Part shown: one piece after another, positions 1-6,480 of the stretch
Numbering within the stretch: position 1 is the stretch's first letter
Layout: each line of letters begins with the position of its first letter
NCBI GenBank assembly: GCA_035506295.1
Contig: DATJPR010000079.1
Coordinates: 1-8,709, forward strand
DNA length: 8,709 nt
Reading direction: 5' to 3'
Origin: DATJPR01 sp035506295
GTDB taxonomy: Bacteria > Bacteroidota > Ignavibacteria > UBA10030 > UBA6906
Notes under the pieces: generated by a model
Databases searched by the model: none
Told to the model about the DNA's origin: nothing
Seen by the model: the letters and a program-made list of their open reading frames with translations, nothing else
Made by a program: the position numbers and the translations under genes

Positions 1-2176
1 GCAACGCGCGGGCGATCGCATGGTGGATGGCGGCACGTTCGTCGGCAGGTTCCCGCAAGTACGCAGCCTGCTGCACACGGTCATGCGAAAAACGAAATTC
101 GATGTTCTGGTGCATCCACGCGGACGCATCCGCGTCGTCGAATCCCCTTTCCCTCCTATCGGCCACAAACTTGTATGCATCTCCCAGGGGAAAAATGAGG
201 CCCTCCTGCACCGCCGGCCATAACGCATCTGCGCCCTGAAGAGCCGATTGTCCTGTCACCGCTGAGAACGTGTGCAGATCGAAGTTGTTTCCGATGCAGG
301 CTGCGACATGGAGTCCCTTCTTCGCATTGTCCGGCAATTTGTCGATCTTCGCCGCGACCAGGGTAACGACATTATCGGTAATCCCACGTTTCTGGATTTC
401 GTCGATATCCCAGACCCACCGGTGCGTTTCGCCGTCCAGGCGCAGGAGACGTTCGTCGTAGAGAGATTTGAGGAACTCGAGGAGGAAAAACGGGTTTCCG
501 TCCGTCTTTGCTGCGACCATGGATGCGAGCGCGGCAGCGTCCTCCGGATCACTCCGAAGTGTTTCGGTCACCATCGAGAGAATATCCTCCGCACCAAGTT
601 CTGCGAGCGTAATCGTCGGTACGGGGACTCCCCTGCCTGCAAGATCTTCGAAGGTCTCGAGCATGGGATGGCCCGGGGACATCTCGTCGGGTCGCAGCGC
701 CGCAATCACCATGAACCCCTCGACCTGCTCATCGGACACCAGGAACCGAACGAGCGCCGCGGATCCGCTGTCAGCCCACTGCACATCGTCGATGAACACC
801 ACGAGAGGCCGATCCCTGCTTGCAATGGTCCGCAGGAATCGCAGTATCGCGCTTTTGAATCGGTTCTCCGATTCCGCCCTCGGCGAGGCCTCGAGTGCCG
901 GCTGCTCTCCAAGGATCACCGCGGTTTCCGGGATGGCCGCACAGAGAACGCCGGCAAGTGTACCGAGTGAATCACGAAGGGCCTCTCGCACCCGCTGCAG
1001 CTCGGCATCACTCAATGAGAGAAGGTGATCGATGATCTCGCGAAAAGCATGGGCGAACGGTGCAAACGGCGAGTCGTGGGACACCTGATCAAACTTCCCG
1101 GTCACAAACAATCCCCGCCGTCGAAGAATCGGCTCCTCGAGCTCGCGGACAAGAGCTGATTTCCCGATGCCGGCCGGACCTTTCACCACCAGGAGAACCG
1201 GGCGTTCCCGGCAAGCCCGGTCGAAGGCTTCGTGCAATGATCGGATCGCCTCTTCCCGCCCGTACAACTTCTGGGGGAGTTGGAATCGATCCGACCGGTC
1301 ATGCACTCCCGGCGTGAACCCGTCGATACGGCCCGTCTCTTCGAGCAAGTGAAGACATTCCGCGAGGTCGGATTGGATGCCGAACGCCGTCTGATATCGC
1401 TCATCCGCATTCTTCGCAAGGAGCTTCATGACGATGTCGGACACGGCTTTCGGGATGGCCGGGTTGAGGTCCGACGGCGCAACGGGGGCCCGTGCGACGT
1501 GAGCATGGATCAGTTCAAGGGGATCTGACGATTGAAATGGAAGCCAACCGATAAGGAGCTGATACATCGTGATCCCGAGGGCATAGAAGTCTGCCCGGTA
1601 GTCGATCAATCGGTTCACCCGCCCTGTTTGCTCGGGAGCCATGTATTCGAGCGTCCCTTCCAGCACAAGAGATTTCGTTGCCGTGGCAACCTCGCGGGGG
1701 ATCTGGGATGCAATTCCAAAATCGCAGACCTTGACCTGCCCGGTGGAAGGAAGGATGAGGAGATTGGAGGGATTGATGTCCTTGTGCACGATACGGCACG
1801 CATGGATCCGTCCGAGGGCGGCGGACACCTGCATCGCGATCCGCAGCACCTCGGCGTTGTCCGTGCGGTGGGTACGAAGATAGGCATCGAGCCCCAGGCC
1901 ACAGAAGTCCTCGAGAATGAGCGCCGGGACGCCTCCAACCGTCTCGAGGCCGAGCGTGCGAATGATCCCCGGGTCGTCGAACAGGCGAAGCATTTCGTAC
2001 TCGTGGTAAAGCCGGACAGCCTCGCTCAACTGATCGTGGCCGGCACGCGGCTGCTTCATGACGACCGGAAGACCGTCCGCGAGGCGAGTTGCACGCAAGA
2101 CGACCGAGGCACGCCCGAGCGCGATTTGTTCCGGCGCGCTGAATCCGGGGACGTCAAACGGCGGATGGGATTGCAC
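1..2176 (-). CDS. Hybrid Ser/Thr protein kinase - AAA ATPase signalling protein, N-terminal 725 residues (runs off left edge)
   Basis: No stop occurs from the GTG at 2176 to the window edge. The N-terminal ~285 residues are a eukaryotic-like Ser/Thr kinase: VMK lysine K41, HEYE helix, catalytic HKDINPSN (D133), DFG D152, and a GTLEYMAPEQTGRVNR activation segment. From about residue 297 (RFQLPQKLYGREEAI) a STAND/AAA_16-type ATPase follows, with Walker A GPAGIGKS at 333-340 and Walker B VVFIDDVQWAD around D463-D464. This order is typical of very large cytoplasmic signalling proteins that usually continue into GAF and histidine kinase domains; those would lie outside the window, so the C-terminal output is unknown. 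The GTG start is well fixed: an in-frame TGA lies nine codons upstream, no other standard start lies between, and GGAAGG sits 9 nt ahead. It overlaps the upstream cyclase-like gene by 23 bp, so it is probably the third gene of that operon. All kinase catalytic residues are present. Confidence 0.93.
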   Translation of the reverse strand, partial: MQSHPPFDVPGFSAPEQIALGRASVVLRATRLADGLPVVMKQPRAGHDQLSEAVRLYHEYEMLRLFDDPGIIRTLGLETVGGVPALILEDFCGLGLDAYLRTHRTDNAEVLRIAMQVSAALGRIHACRIVHKDINPSNLLILPSTGQVKVCDFGIASQIPREVATATKSLVLEGTLEYMAPEQTGRVNRLIDYRADFYALGITMYQLLIGWLPFQSSDPLELIHAHVARAPVAPSDLNPAIPKAVSDIVMKLLAKNADERYQTAFGIQSDLAECLHLLEETGRIDGFTPGVHDRSDRFQLPQKLYGREEAIRSLHEAFDRACRERPVLLVVKGPAGIGKSALVRELEEPILRRRGLFVTGKFDQVSHDSPFAPFAHAFREIIDHLLSLSDAELQRVREALRDSLGTLAGVLCAAIPETAVILGEQPALEASPRAESENRFKSAILRFLRTIASRDRPLVVFIDDVQWADSGSAALVRFLVSDEQVEGFMVIAALRPDEMSPGHPMLETFEDLAGRGVPVPTITLAELGAEDILSMVTETLRSDPEDAAALASMVAAKTDGNPFFLLEFLKSLYDERLLRLDGETHRWVWDIDEIQKRGITDNVVTLVAAKIDKLPDNAKKGLHVAACIGNNFDLHTFSAVTGQSALQGADALWPAVQEGLIFPLGDAYKFVADRRERGFDDADASAWMHQNIEFRFSHDRVQQAAYLREPADERAAIHHAIARAL

Positions 2177-2831
2177 GTGCGTCGACCTTCCGGAAACGAT
2201 ACGTCATGAAGATATACAGCGAATCGATGACGAGCGAGATAAGACCGAGCGAAATGAGAAAGTGGTTCTCCAGATAATGATGGAGGAGAAAGATGGTGTT
2301 CAATCCCGTGCCGATCGAGCGGAGCCAGGTGACGGACGAAAGCTCGACGACCGCCGCAGACCTGCGGAGCAGCAGGAGCAGGTAGAGGACGGAAATGAAC
2401 ATCTGCGCGATGTAAGCCGAGGTCGCACCAATGGGCGTGTCATAGCCTCCGGACTTGAAGAAATAATAGAGCACCGCCCACCCTGCCACGGACAAAACGA
2501 CAAAGGGCTTGTAGTATGCCTTCAGTTCCGGCGTGACAATCTGCACCGATCCGTAGCGGTACACGCCATAGATAATGTACAGGTCGAGAAAGAACCAGGC
2601 CCGGTACGCCCACACCAGCAAAGGTCCCATGTCGGTCGATGGAGGAATGACGCCCCACACGATCTCCCAGCCGAAATTGCTGCATGCTGCGAACACGGGC
2701 ATGCCGATGCTCTCCCCTTTCGCGATGCGCCGGATATAGATGATGTAGACGACCACCCACATATAGCAGCCCACGCCGAACAGAACGAGCTCGAATGGTG
2801 AATAGTCCCTGAGGTTGACCAGCTGCTCCAT
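2154..2831 (-). CDS. Seven-helix integral membrane protein resembling PaxB/Pyr4-type terpene cyclases
   Basis: A 225-residue, very hydrophobic protein with about seven membrane helices (roughly 11-33, 42-62, 70-93, 108-126, 137-156, 166-186, 189-211). Size and topology match the membrane terpene cyclase family that includes fungal PaxB, Pyr4 and Trt1 and has bacterial relatives. Helix 2 carries the family-like acidic motif CSNFGWEIVWG with E56, and the last helix carries LVIDSLYIF with D203. These correspond in position to the two catalytic acids reported for Pyr4 (Glu63, Asp218). AWFFLDLYIIY in helix 3 is also family-like. In known members the enzyme protonates an epoxide or olefin of a prenyl chain and starts cyclization in the membrane. 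Here the substrate is unknown, and a non-enzymatic membrane role cannot be excluded. The start ATG has AAAGGG 6 nt upstream. It lies 19 bp after the MpaB-like gene and overlaps the kinase gene by 23 bp, so it is the middle gene of an operon. Confidence 0.72.
   Translation of the reverse strand: MEQLVNLRDYSPFELVLFGVGCYMWVVVYIIYIRRIAKGESIGMPVFAACSNFGWEIVWGVIPPSTDMGPLLVWAYRAWFFLDLYIIYGVYRYGSVQIVTPELKAYYKPFVVLSVAGWAVLYYFFKSGGYDTPIGATSAYIAQMFISVLYLLLLLRRSAAVVELSSVTWLRSIGTGLNTIFLLHHYLENHFLISLGLISLVIDSLYIFMTYRFRKVDARAIPSAV
2186..2191 (-). promoter_or_regulatory. Ribosome binding site of the kinase gene
   Basis: GGAAGG on the minus strand, 9 nt before the GTG at 2176 and inside the 3' end of the upstream membrane-protein gene. 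It decides the GTG start, because no ATG exists between the in-frame upstream stop and this codon. Confidence 0.65.
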
Positions 2832-2837
2832 GCCGTA

Positions 2838-2843
2838 CCCTTT
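2838..2843 (-). promoter_or_regulatory. Ribosome binding site of the cyclase-like gene
   Basis: AAAGGG on the minus strand, 6 nt ahead of the ATG at 2831, within the 19-bp gap after the MpaB-like gene. It supports the ATG and short-gap operon reading. Confidence 0.6.
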
Positions 2844-2850
2844 CGTGACG

Positions 2851-4011
2851 TTATCTGTTGTCGATCTCCTGAAGATCCTTTAAATCGACCGGGACGGTGA
2901 AGGTGACGTCGTGTCCGTACGTCCGGTTTATCAGGTATTGGAGGAGCCCCATTCCGAAATGGCCATCGATGAGAGGCGCCATGCTCATGTACGGGCGAAA
3001 CAACCCGTGGAGATGACGGATGATCCAGCGCTGGACCCCATGACCCGTAAGCGGTTCGATGGCAATCCGTTCGATCCCTTCTGCGCCCATGAGTTCCTGC
3101 ATGCAGAGCCGCGGCATCGATCCAAAACCAAACAGCCGGAACGGGAAAGGCACCATTCCCTCGAGCATGCTCAGGTTCGCCTGTCCGAGTGCGACCCCGT
3201 CGGGATTCATGCTTGCGCGCACATAGTGCCGCTGCTCGTACAAATTGTAAAACGCTTCGGCATCGTCCAGGTCCGCAGGGATATAGGAGATGTCGGCCGG
3301 ATCGGAACGGGGATAGACACCCATCATCCGGGCAAAGACGAGCCAGAGATACAGGAAGTCTTCCTCCTGTGAACGGGTGAGGTCCGTGCCGAAAGACCGG
3401 AGTCCGCGGATGACCAGCAAAGAGAAACCGAGGATGGTCCCGAGCATGTCCTCCTGGTTCACCGGCACCCCGAAGGTTGCGGCGTAATCTGGCCTGTACT
3501 TCCTCGTGAGGTGTCGGATCCCGGAATGAAGAAGCCGGAGTTTTTGTGCCGTGATCACGGCGCGCCCGTGGCTCTGGAACCCATGACAGGAAGAGACATT
3601 GAGCACCGTTTGCAGTGTAGCAAGCAGGCGCCGGAACGTGTGCGTTCGCAGCTCGCCGGAGATGTTCAGGATAATGGCGAGGTTGGGTGCTGCGTAACCT
3701 TCGGGAAGACTCTTCGTCAACAGTGCAAGCGAGGCAAGATACACGTTGCGGATGAAGACATGTTCACCGCGATGGACTTTTTCGAGATCCACTTCGGGCG
3801 GAAGCGCGTTCGTGGCCTCAAAAAACTGAGCGAGGGCGGGGAAGGTCTTGGCAGGGGGGACGTCATCGTTCGCGTTCATCGTCCGGAACAGCGAGCGAAT
3901 TACTGTTCCCTCGTCCGCCTGCATGATGGAGTGCAGACTCTGGTCGGCGAGAGGATCGCCGTGCGTTCTCATTTCGTCGAGAAACGAATTCGTCCAGCGC
4001 GGAGCGTTCAT
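2851..4011 (-). CDS. MpaB / latex-clearing-protein (Lcp) superfamily heme oxygenase (DUF2236)
   Basis: A 386-residue protein of the DUF2236 (oxygenase MpaB) superfamily, which includes rubber-cleaving Lcp and the fungal MpaB that cleaves a farnesyl side chain. Diagnostic segments are RLLATLQTV (128-136), KLRLLHSGIRH (157-167) and GVPVNQEDMLGT (181-192). R128, T132 and H162 match Lcp K30 R164, T168 and H198 with the same spacing, so a b-type heme with H162 as axial ligand is predicted. There is no signal peptide, unlike the Tat-exported Lcp enzymes, so it probably acts inside the cell on a polyprenyl or other unsaturated lipid; this is inference. I chose the ATG at 4011 (GGGA 7 nt upstream). 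An in-frame TTG at 4086 would add 25 unlikely residues. It is the first gene of an operon with the cyclase-like protein and the kinase, and a sigma70-like promoter lies at 4232-4260. Confidence 0.87.
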   Translation of the reverse strand: MNAPRWTNSFLDEMRTHGDPLADQSLHSIMQADEGTVIRSLFRTMNANDDVPPAKTFPALAQFFEATNALPPEVDLEKVHRGEHVFIRNVYLASLALLTKSLPEGYAAPNLAIILNISGELRTHTFRRLLATLQTVLNVSSCHGFQSHGRAVITAQKLRLLHSGIRHLTRKYRPDYAATFGVPVNQEDMLGTILGFSLLVIRGLRSFGTDLTRSQEEDFLYLWLVFARMMGVYPRSDPADISYIPADLDDAEAFYNLYEQRHYVRASMNPDGVALGQANLSMLEGMVPFPFRLFGFGSMPRLCMQELMGAEGIERIAIEPLTGHGVQRWIIRHLHGLFRPYMSMAPLIDGHFGMGLLQYLINRTYGHDVTFTVPVDLKDLQEIDNR

Positions 4012-4053
4012 GGCGCATTCCCAGGAAGAGGAAAGACAATGTTCAGCCGAAAT

Positions 4054-4075
4054 TCCACGGGGAGTGCTCCGTGGA
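4054..4075 (-). promoter_or_regulatory. Hairpin in the 5' leader of the MpaB-like operon
   Basis: TCCACGG (4054-4060) and CCGTGGA (4069-4075) are perfect complements around an 8-nt centre, and a nested GGAG/CTCC can pair further. It ends about 42 nt before the ATG at 4011, inside the predicted leader. No T-run follows, so it does not look like an intrinsic terminator. A protein operator or an mRNA leader structure is possible. Confidence 0.45.
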
Positions 4076-4231
4076 CACAGGAACAAGATCCAGTTTCTGA
4101 ATCACATGACGCAGCTATCAGCTGGTCCGGTGGGTAGGCCGGGCGGGTATGCAGTCGTCGAAAATCGTTGAACGTACGATCTGTCATCAAAGGGAAGTGG
4201 TGGAAGAGTCCGGAACCCCTGAAGCTCGCAG

Positions 4232-4260
4232 AATATATGACTTTGAGCGGTATGTTTCAA
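4232..4260 (-). promoter_or_regulatory. Sigma70-like promoter for the MpaB-like/cyclase/kinase operon
   Basis: On the minus strand, TTGAAA (4260-4255) and TATATT (4237-4232) are separated by exactly 17 bp, and each box matches the consensus at 5 of 6 positions. Transcription would start near 4225 and give a leader of about 214 nt before the ATG at 4011. A second, weaker candidate lies upstream: TTGACG at 4309-4304 and GAAAAT at 4285-4280, spacer 18. If the organism uses Bacteroidota-type promoters this match may be fortuitous. Confidence 0.55.
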
Positions 4261-4310
4261 TCCCGGGCCCATATTTGTGATTTTCACCCAAATTCTAAAG
4301 GGACGTCAAC

Positions 4311-4338
4311 GGCACAAGGCCTTCGTGTGTCTTGTGCC
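4311..4338. promoter_or_regulatory. Perfect inverted repeat upstream of serA
   Basis: GGCACAAG (4311-4318) and CTTGTGCC (4331-4338) are perfectly complementary. Two further pairs (one G-U) would give a 10-bp stem with an 8-nt loop. It ends 83 nt before the serA ATG. With no U-tract on either strand it does not look like a terminator. It could be an operator for a dimeric regulator or a leader RNA hairpin. Confidence 0.45.
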
Positions 4339-4354
4339 TCAGCCCTTCATTCCC

Positions 4355-4387
4355 TTGCATCTTGGCTATTGATTGCATAGGTATTAT
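4355..4387 (+). promoter_or_regulatory. Weak candidate serA promoter region
   Basis: TTGCAT (4355-4360) is followed 17 bp later by TAGGTA, and TATTAT lies at 4382-4387. No pair of boxes has both good matches and ideal spacing, so only the neighbourhood is suggested. It lies just downstream of the 4311-4338 inverted repeat and 35-67 nt ahead of the serA ATG. Confidence 0.2.
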
Positions 4388-4421
4388 TCCACGTATTTCC
4401 CTCACCAGATGGATTTCCCTG

Positions 4422-5621
4422 ATGAAAGCGCTGCTTCTGGAACATGTGCATCCAAAGGCGTATCCGGTTCTGAAGGCGGGCGGGATCGAATATCAGGTCG
4501 AAGACCGTGGGCTTACCGAAGATGAACTGGTCGAAGCGCTGAAAGGGGTATCGGTCCTGGGGATCAGGTCGAGAACCATGATCACCAAACGGATTCTGTC
4601 CGCCGCCCCGGATCTCCTTGCTGTCGGCGCCTATTGTATTGGGACCAATCAGATCGATCTCGAGAGCGCCTCATTGCGCGGCGTCGCCGTCTTCAATGCT
4701 CCCTTCAGCAATACCCGAAGTGTTGCGGAGCTTGTTATCGCCGAGATCATCTTCCTCATTCGCGGACTGTACGACAAGGTCGTGAAGGCGCATGCCGGGG
4801 CCTGGGACAAATCGACGAAACATGCTCGAGAAGTACGAGGGAAGAAGCTCGGGGTGATCGGTTACGGCAACATCGGCTCGCAGGTTTCGGCGCTCGCAGA
4901 GGCGATGGGGATGAACGTCTACTACTACGACGTCGTTGACAAGTTGACGATCGGCAACGCGACGCGGGTGGCCTCCCTTCCCGAGCTGCTTTCCATTGCC
5001 GAGATTATCACGGTCCACGTCGACGGAAATCCAAACAACACAAACCTGATCGGTGCCCGTGAATTGGAGGCGATGAATGACGGCACGATCCTTCTGAACC
5101 TGAGCCGCGGGCACGTGGTCGACATCGAAGCGCTCGCCACGGCGATCCGGAGCGGCAAAATCGCAGGCGCGGCCGTTGATGTATTTCCTGTGGAACCACG
5201 CGACGGCAACGAGGCGCTCCACTCGCCGCTCCAGGGACTTCCGAACGTGCTCCTGACGCCACATATCGGCGGCAGCACCGAGGAGGCTCAGGAAAATATT
5301 GCGGAGTTTGTCTCCACCAAGCTCGTCGACTACGTGCGCACGGGGACCACATTCACGAGCGTGAATTTTCCGAAAATCAGCCCCTCAAAACCGGAGGACC
5401 CGCATGCGCACCGACTCTTGCATGTCCATCAAAACGTTCCGGGTGTCCTGTCGCAGATCAACGGCATCTTCGCCAAGAACAACGTCAACGTGCTGACGCA
5501 GTACCTCCGGACGAACGAGCTGATCGGCTACGTCGTGGCTGATGTCGACAGGCGCTACGAGGACTCGCTGTTCGGCGATCTTCAACATGTCGCCCACACC
5601 ATCCGGGTTCGCCTCGTCTAG
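4422..5621 (+). CDS. serA: D-3-phosphoglycerate dehydrogenase with C-terminal ACT domain
   Basis: Catalyses NAD-dependent oxidation of 3-phosphoglycerate to 3-phosphohydroxypyruvate, the first step of L-serine synthesis, in the cytoplasm. The 399-residue length is close to the 410 of E. coli SerA. The order is a substrate domain, a Rossmann domain with GYGNIG at 147-152 and an acidic D170 after beta-2 (NAD preference), then the catalytic triad R229 (NLSRGHVVD), E258 (PVEP) and H281 (TPHIGGST). A C-terminal ACT domain covers about 330-399. R229, E258 and H281 align with E. coli R240, E269 and H292. H336, N338 and N356 align with the serine-binding H344, N346 and N364, so feedback inhibition by serine is predicted. 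The ATG at 4422 starts exactly where the family homology begins (MKALLLEHVHP). Its ribosome site is weak (TGGA 8 nt upstream). An in-frame TTG at 4332 would add 30 unrelated residues and lies in the inverted repeat. It is monocistronic, converging on the transglycosylase gene 45 bp downstream. Confidence 0.96.
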   Translation: MKALLLEHVHPKAYPVLKAGGIEYQVEDRGLTEDELVEALKGVSVLGIRSRTMITKRILSAAPDLLAVGAYCIGTNQIDLESASLRGVAVFNAPFSNTRSVAELVIAEIIFLIRGLYDKVVKAHAGAWDKSTKHAREVRGKKLGVIGYGNIGSQVSALAEAMGMNVYYYDVVDKLTIGNATRVASLPELLSIAEIITVHVDGNPNNTNLIGARELEAMNDGTILLNLSRGHVVDIEALATAIRSGKIAGAAVDVFPVEPRDGNEALHSPLQGLPNVLLTPHIGGSTEEAQENIAEFVSTKLVDYVRTGTTFTSVNFPKISPSKPEDPHAHRLLHVHQNVPGVLSQINGIFAKNNVNVLTQYLRTNELIGYVVADVDRRYEDSLFGDLQHVAHTIRVRLV

Positions 5622-5666
5622 CGTTCCATTCCCCGCCGGAGGTCCGCCCATTCATGGCACGCCGGC

Positions 5667-6251
5667 TTACCGTTCTTTCGGATCCAGAAGCAAGGAGTGA
5701 AGAGAGTCGATCTTCTGCACGTACGTAAGCGTCTCTCTGTACCGCCAGTTGGGGATCTTCGGTGCAACGACGGCGACGTTCTGCCAGACGTGCGAGTCCA
5801 GACTGTCTTCATCGGCGACCGTTTGCGCTTTGAAGATCCGCGTCGGACCAGCATTGTAGCTCCCGAACGTGAAGTGCAGGTGTTCCCCTGTGCTGTTCTG
5901 GTCGCTGAACTTCAGCCAGAGCTTCCGATTGTAGCAAATTCCCGCGGCGATATTCCACTGGGGATCGTCGATCCGCTCGAACTCGGGGTTCTTGGTCTGA
6001 ATCTCCTGAAACGTCGACGGCATCAGTTGCATCAGACCGAACGCGCCGACTCGACTGGACACATCCGGCGTCAGATTGCTTTCTGCCAGCGCCTGGGCTT
6101 TAAACACCTTCCAGTCGAACCCCACGCCGAAATACCGTTTCGTGTATTTCCGGAAATGATCGTCGTACTGGCTCGGGAAGGTATGACGCTGAGCGATCAG
6201 GGGTGCCGTCGGCAACAACCACGCGGCGACAACCAGCAGAATCAGCTTCAT
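5667..6251 (-). CDS. Exported SLT-family lytic transglycosylase
   Basis: A 194-residue soluble-lytic-transglycosylase-like (GH23) enzyme that cleaves peptidoglycan glycan strands, releasing 1,6-anhydro-muropeptides. The N-terminal hydrophobic segment (1-20, probable cleavage after LIA before Q21) targets it to the periplasm, and there is no lipobox. The catalytic glutamate is E57 in AQALAESNL, followed by GAFGLMQLMPST (69-80), the AAGICYN helix (102-108), FGSYNAGP (129-136) and RETLTYV (172-178), all in family order. It is essentially a single catalytic domain, close in size to MltE/Slt70-C-type domains, without LysM or substrate-binding modules. The ATG overlaps the stop of the upstream DUF350 gene (ATGA, 6248-6251), so the pair is likely translationally coupled. 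The 3' end faces serA across 45 bp in which I see no strong terminator. Confidence 0.92.
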   Translation of the reverse strand: MKLILLVVAAWLLPTAPLIAQRHTFPSQYDDHFRKYTKRYFGVGFDWKVFKAQALAESNLTPDVSSRVGAFGLMQLMPSTFQEIQTKNPEFERIDDPQWNIAAGICYNRKLWLKFSDQNSTGEHLHFTFGSYNAGPTRIFKAQTVADEDSLDSHVWQNVAVVAPKIPNWRYRETLTYVQKIDSLHSLLLDPKER

Positions 6252-6451
6252 TGCAGTGATTTCCCGATAATAAGCGCAATCGAAAGGAACGTCGCCCCGA
6301 TCACGATCGCCACGGCGATGTTGCCGCTTTTCAACTCTTCACCGAAGCGCACTTCGGGGGTGAGCCAATCGAAGACTTTGAAGGCCAGGAACATGAGAAC
6401 AAGTCCGAGACCGGCGTAAAGAAAATTCATTCCAATGATGGTCCATTCCAT
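6248..6451 (-). CDS. Small DUF350-family inner-membrane protein
   Basis: A 67-residue protein with two membrane helices (about 5-30 and 44-63) joined by a short charged loop, TPEVRFGEELKSGN. The loop and the following NIAVAIVIGA segment match the DUF350 family (YjfL-like), whose larger members contain two such units; this is a one-unit form. The biochemical role of DUF350 is not established to my knowledge. It has the best Shine-Dalgarno sequence in the window (AGGAGG, 7 nt upstream). It overlaps the transglycosylase gene by 4 nt, suggesting the two are made together and that it may act at the cell envelope. The 5' end is only 29 bp from the divergent aldo/keto-reductase-like gene. Confidence 0.82.
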   Translation of the reverse strand: MEWTIIGMNFLYAGLGLVLMFLAFKVFDWLTPEVRFGEELKSGNIAVAIVIGATFLSIALIIGKSLQ

Positions 6452-6458
6452 GAGACAT

Positions 6459-6464
6459 CCTCCT
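6459..6464 (-). promoter_or_regulatory. Shine-Dalgarno of the DUF350 gene
   Basis: Perfect AGGAGG on the minus strand, 7 nt before the ATG at 6451. It is directly adjacent to the opposite-strand ribosome site of the divergent gene (6466-6470). Confidence 0.8.
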
Positions 6465-6465
6465 G

Positions 6466-6470
6466 AAGGA
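6466..6470 (+). promoter_or_regulatory. Shine-Dalgarno of the aldo/keto-reductase-like gene
   Basis: AAGGA, 10 nt before the ATG at 6481, within the 29-bp divergent gap. It supports this ATG as the start. Confidence 0.55.
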
Positions 6471-6480
6471 TACGAGAACC

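Larger units (their letters stand above)
4012..4421. other. 410-bp divergent intergenic region
   Basis: This is the control region between the minus-strand MpaB-like operon and plus-strand serA. I see no convincing coding potential. It is more AT-rich than its flanks and holds a near-consensus minus-strand promoter (4232-4260), a perfect 7-bp inverted repeat (4054-4075), a perfect 8-bp inverted repeat (4311-4338), and a smaller repeat, ATCGT/ACGAT, at 4164-4180. The length is large for this compact window and leaves room for a regulatory leader on either side. Confidence 0.7.

Noticed and set aside
272..970. Plus-strand open frames across 1-2209 (for example 272-970 and 1532-2209)
   Set aside because: They lie antisense to the continuous kinase-ATPase gene, whose protein shows ordered family motifs. 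The plus-strand translations are arginine-rich and unrecognisable.
2058..2801. 247-codon plus-strand open frame
   Set aside because: It is antisense to the membrane-protein gene. The minus-strand product has clean helices and family motifs, while this one is a low-complexity charged shadow.
4012..4086. Longer N-terminus for the MpaB-like protein from a TTG at 4086
   Set aside because: The extra residues are unlike the family and read through the leader hairpin. The ATG at 4011 has an acceptable ribosome site.
4168..4380. Possible small plus-strand gene in the intergenic region
   Set aside because: It would need a TTG start without a ribosome site, has no recognisable features, and spans the promoter and inverted repeat.
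4332..4421. Longer N-terminus for serA from a TTG at 4332
   Set aside because: The added 30 residues have no family counterpart, and SerA homology begins exactly at the ATG at 4422.
5622..5666. Possible bidirectional terminator between serA and the transglycosylase gene
   Set aside because: Only a 5-bp GCCGG/CCGGC pair with a 22-nt loop and no T-run is visible, which is too weak to call.
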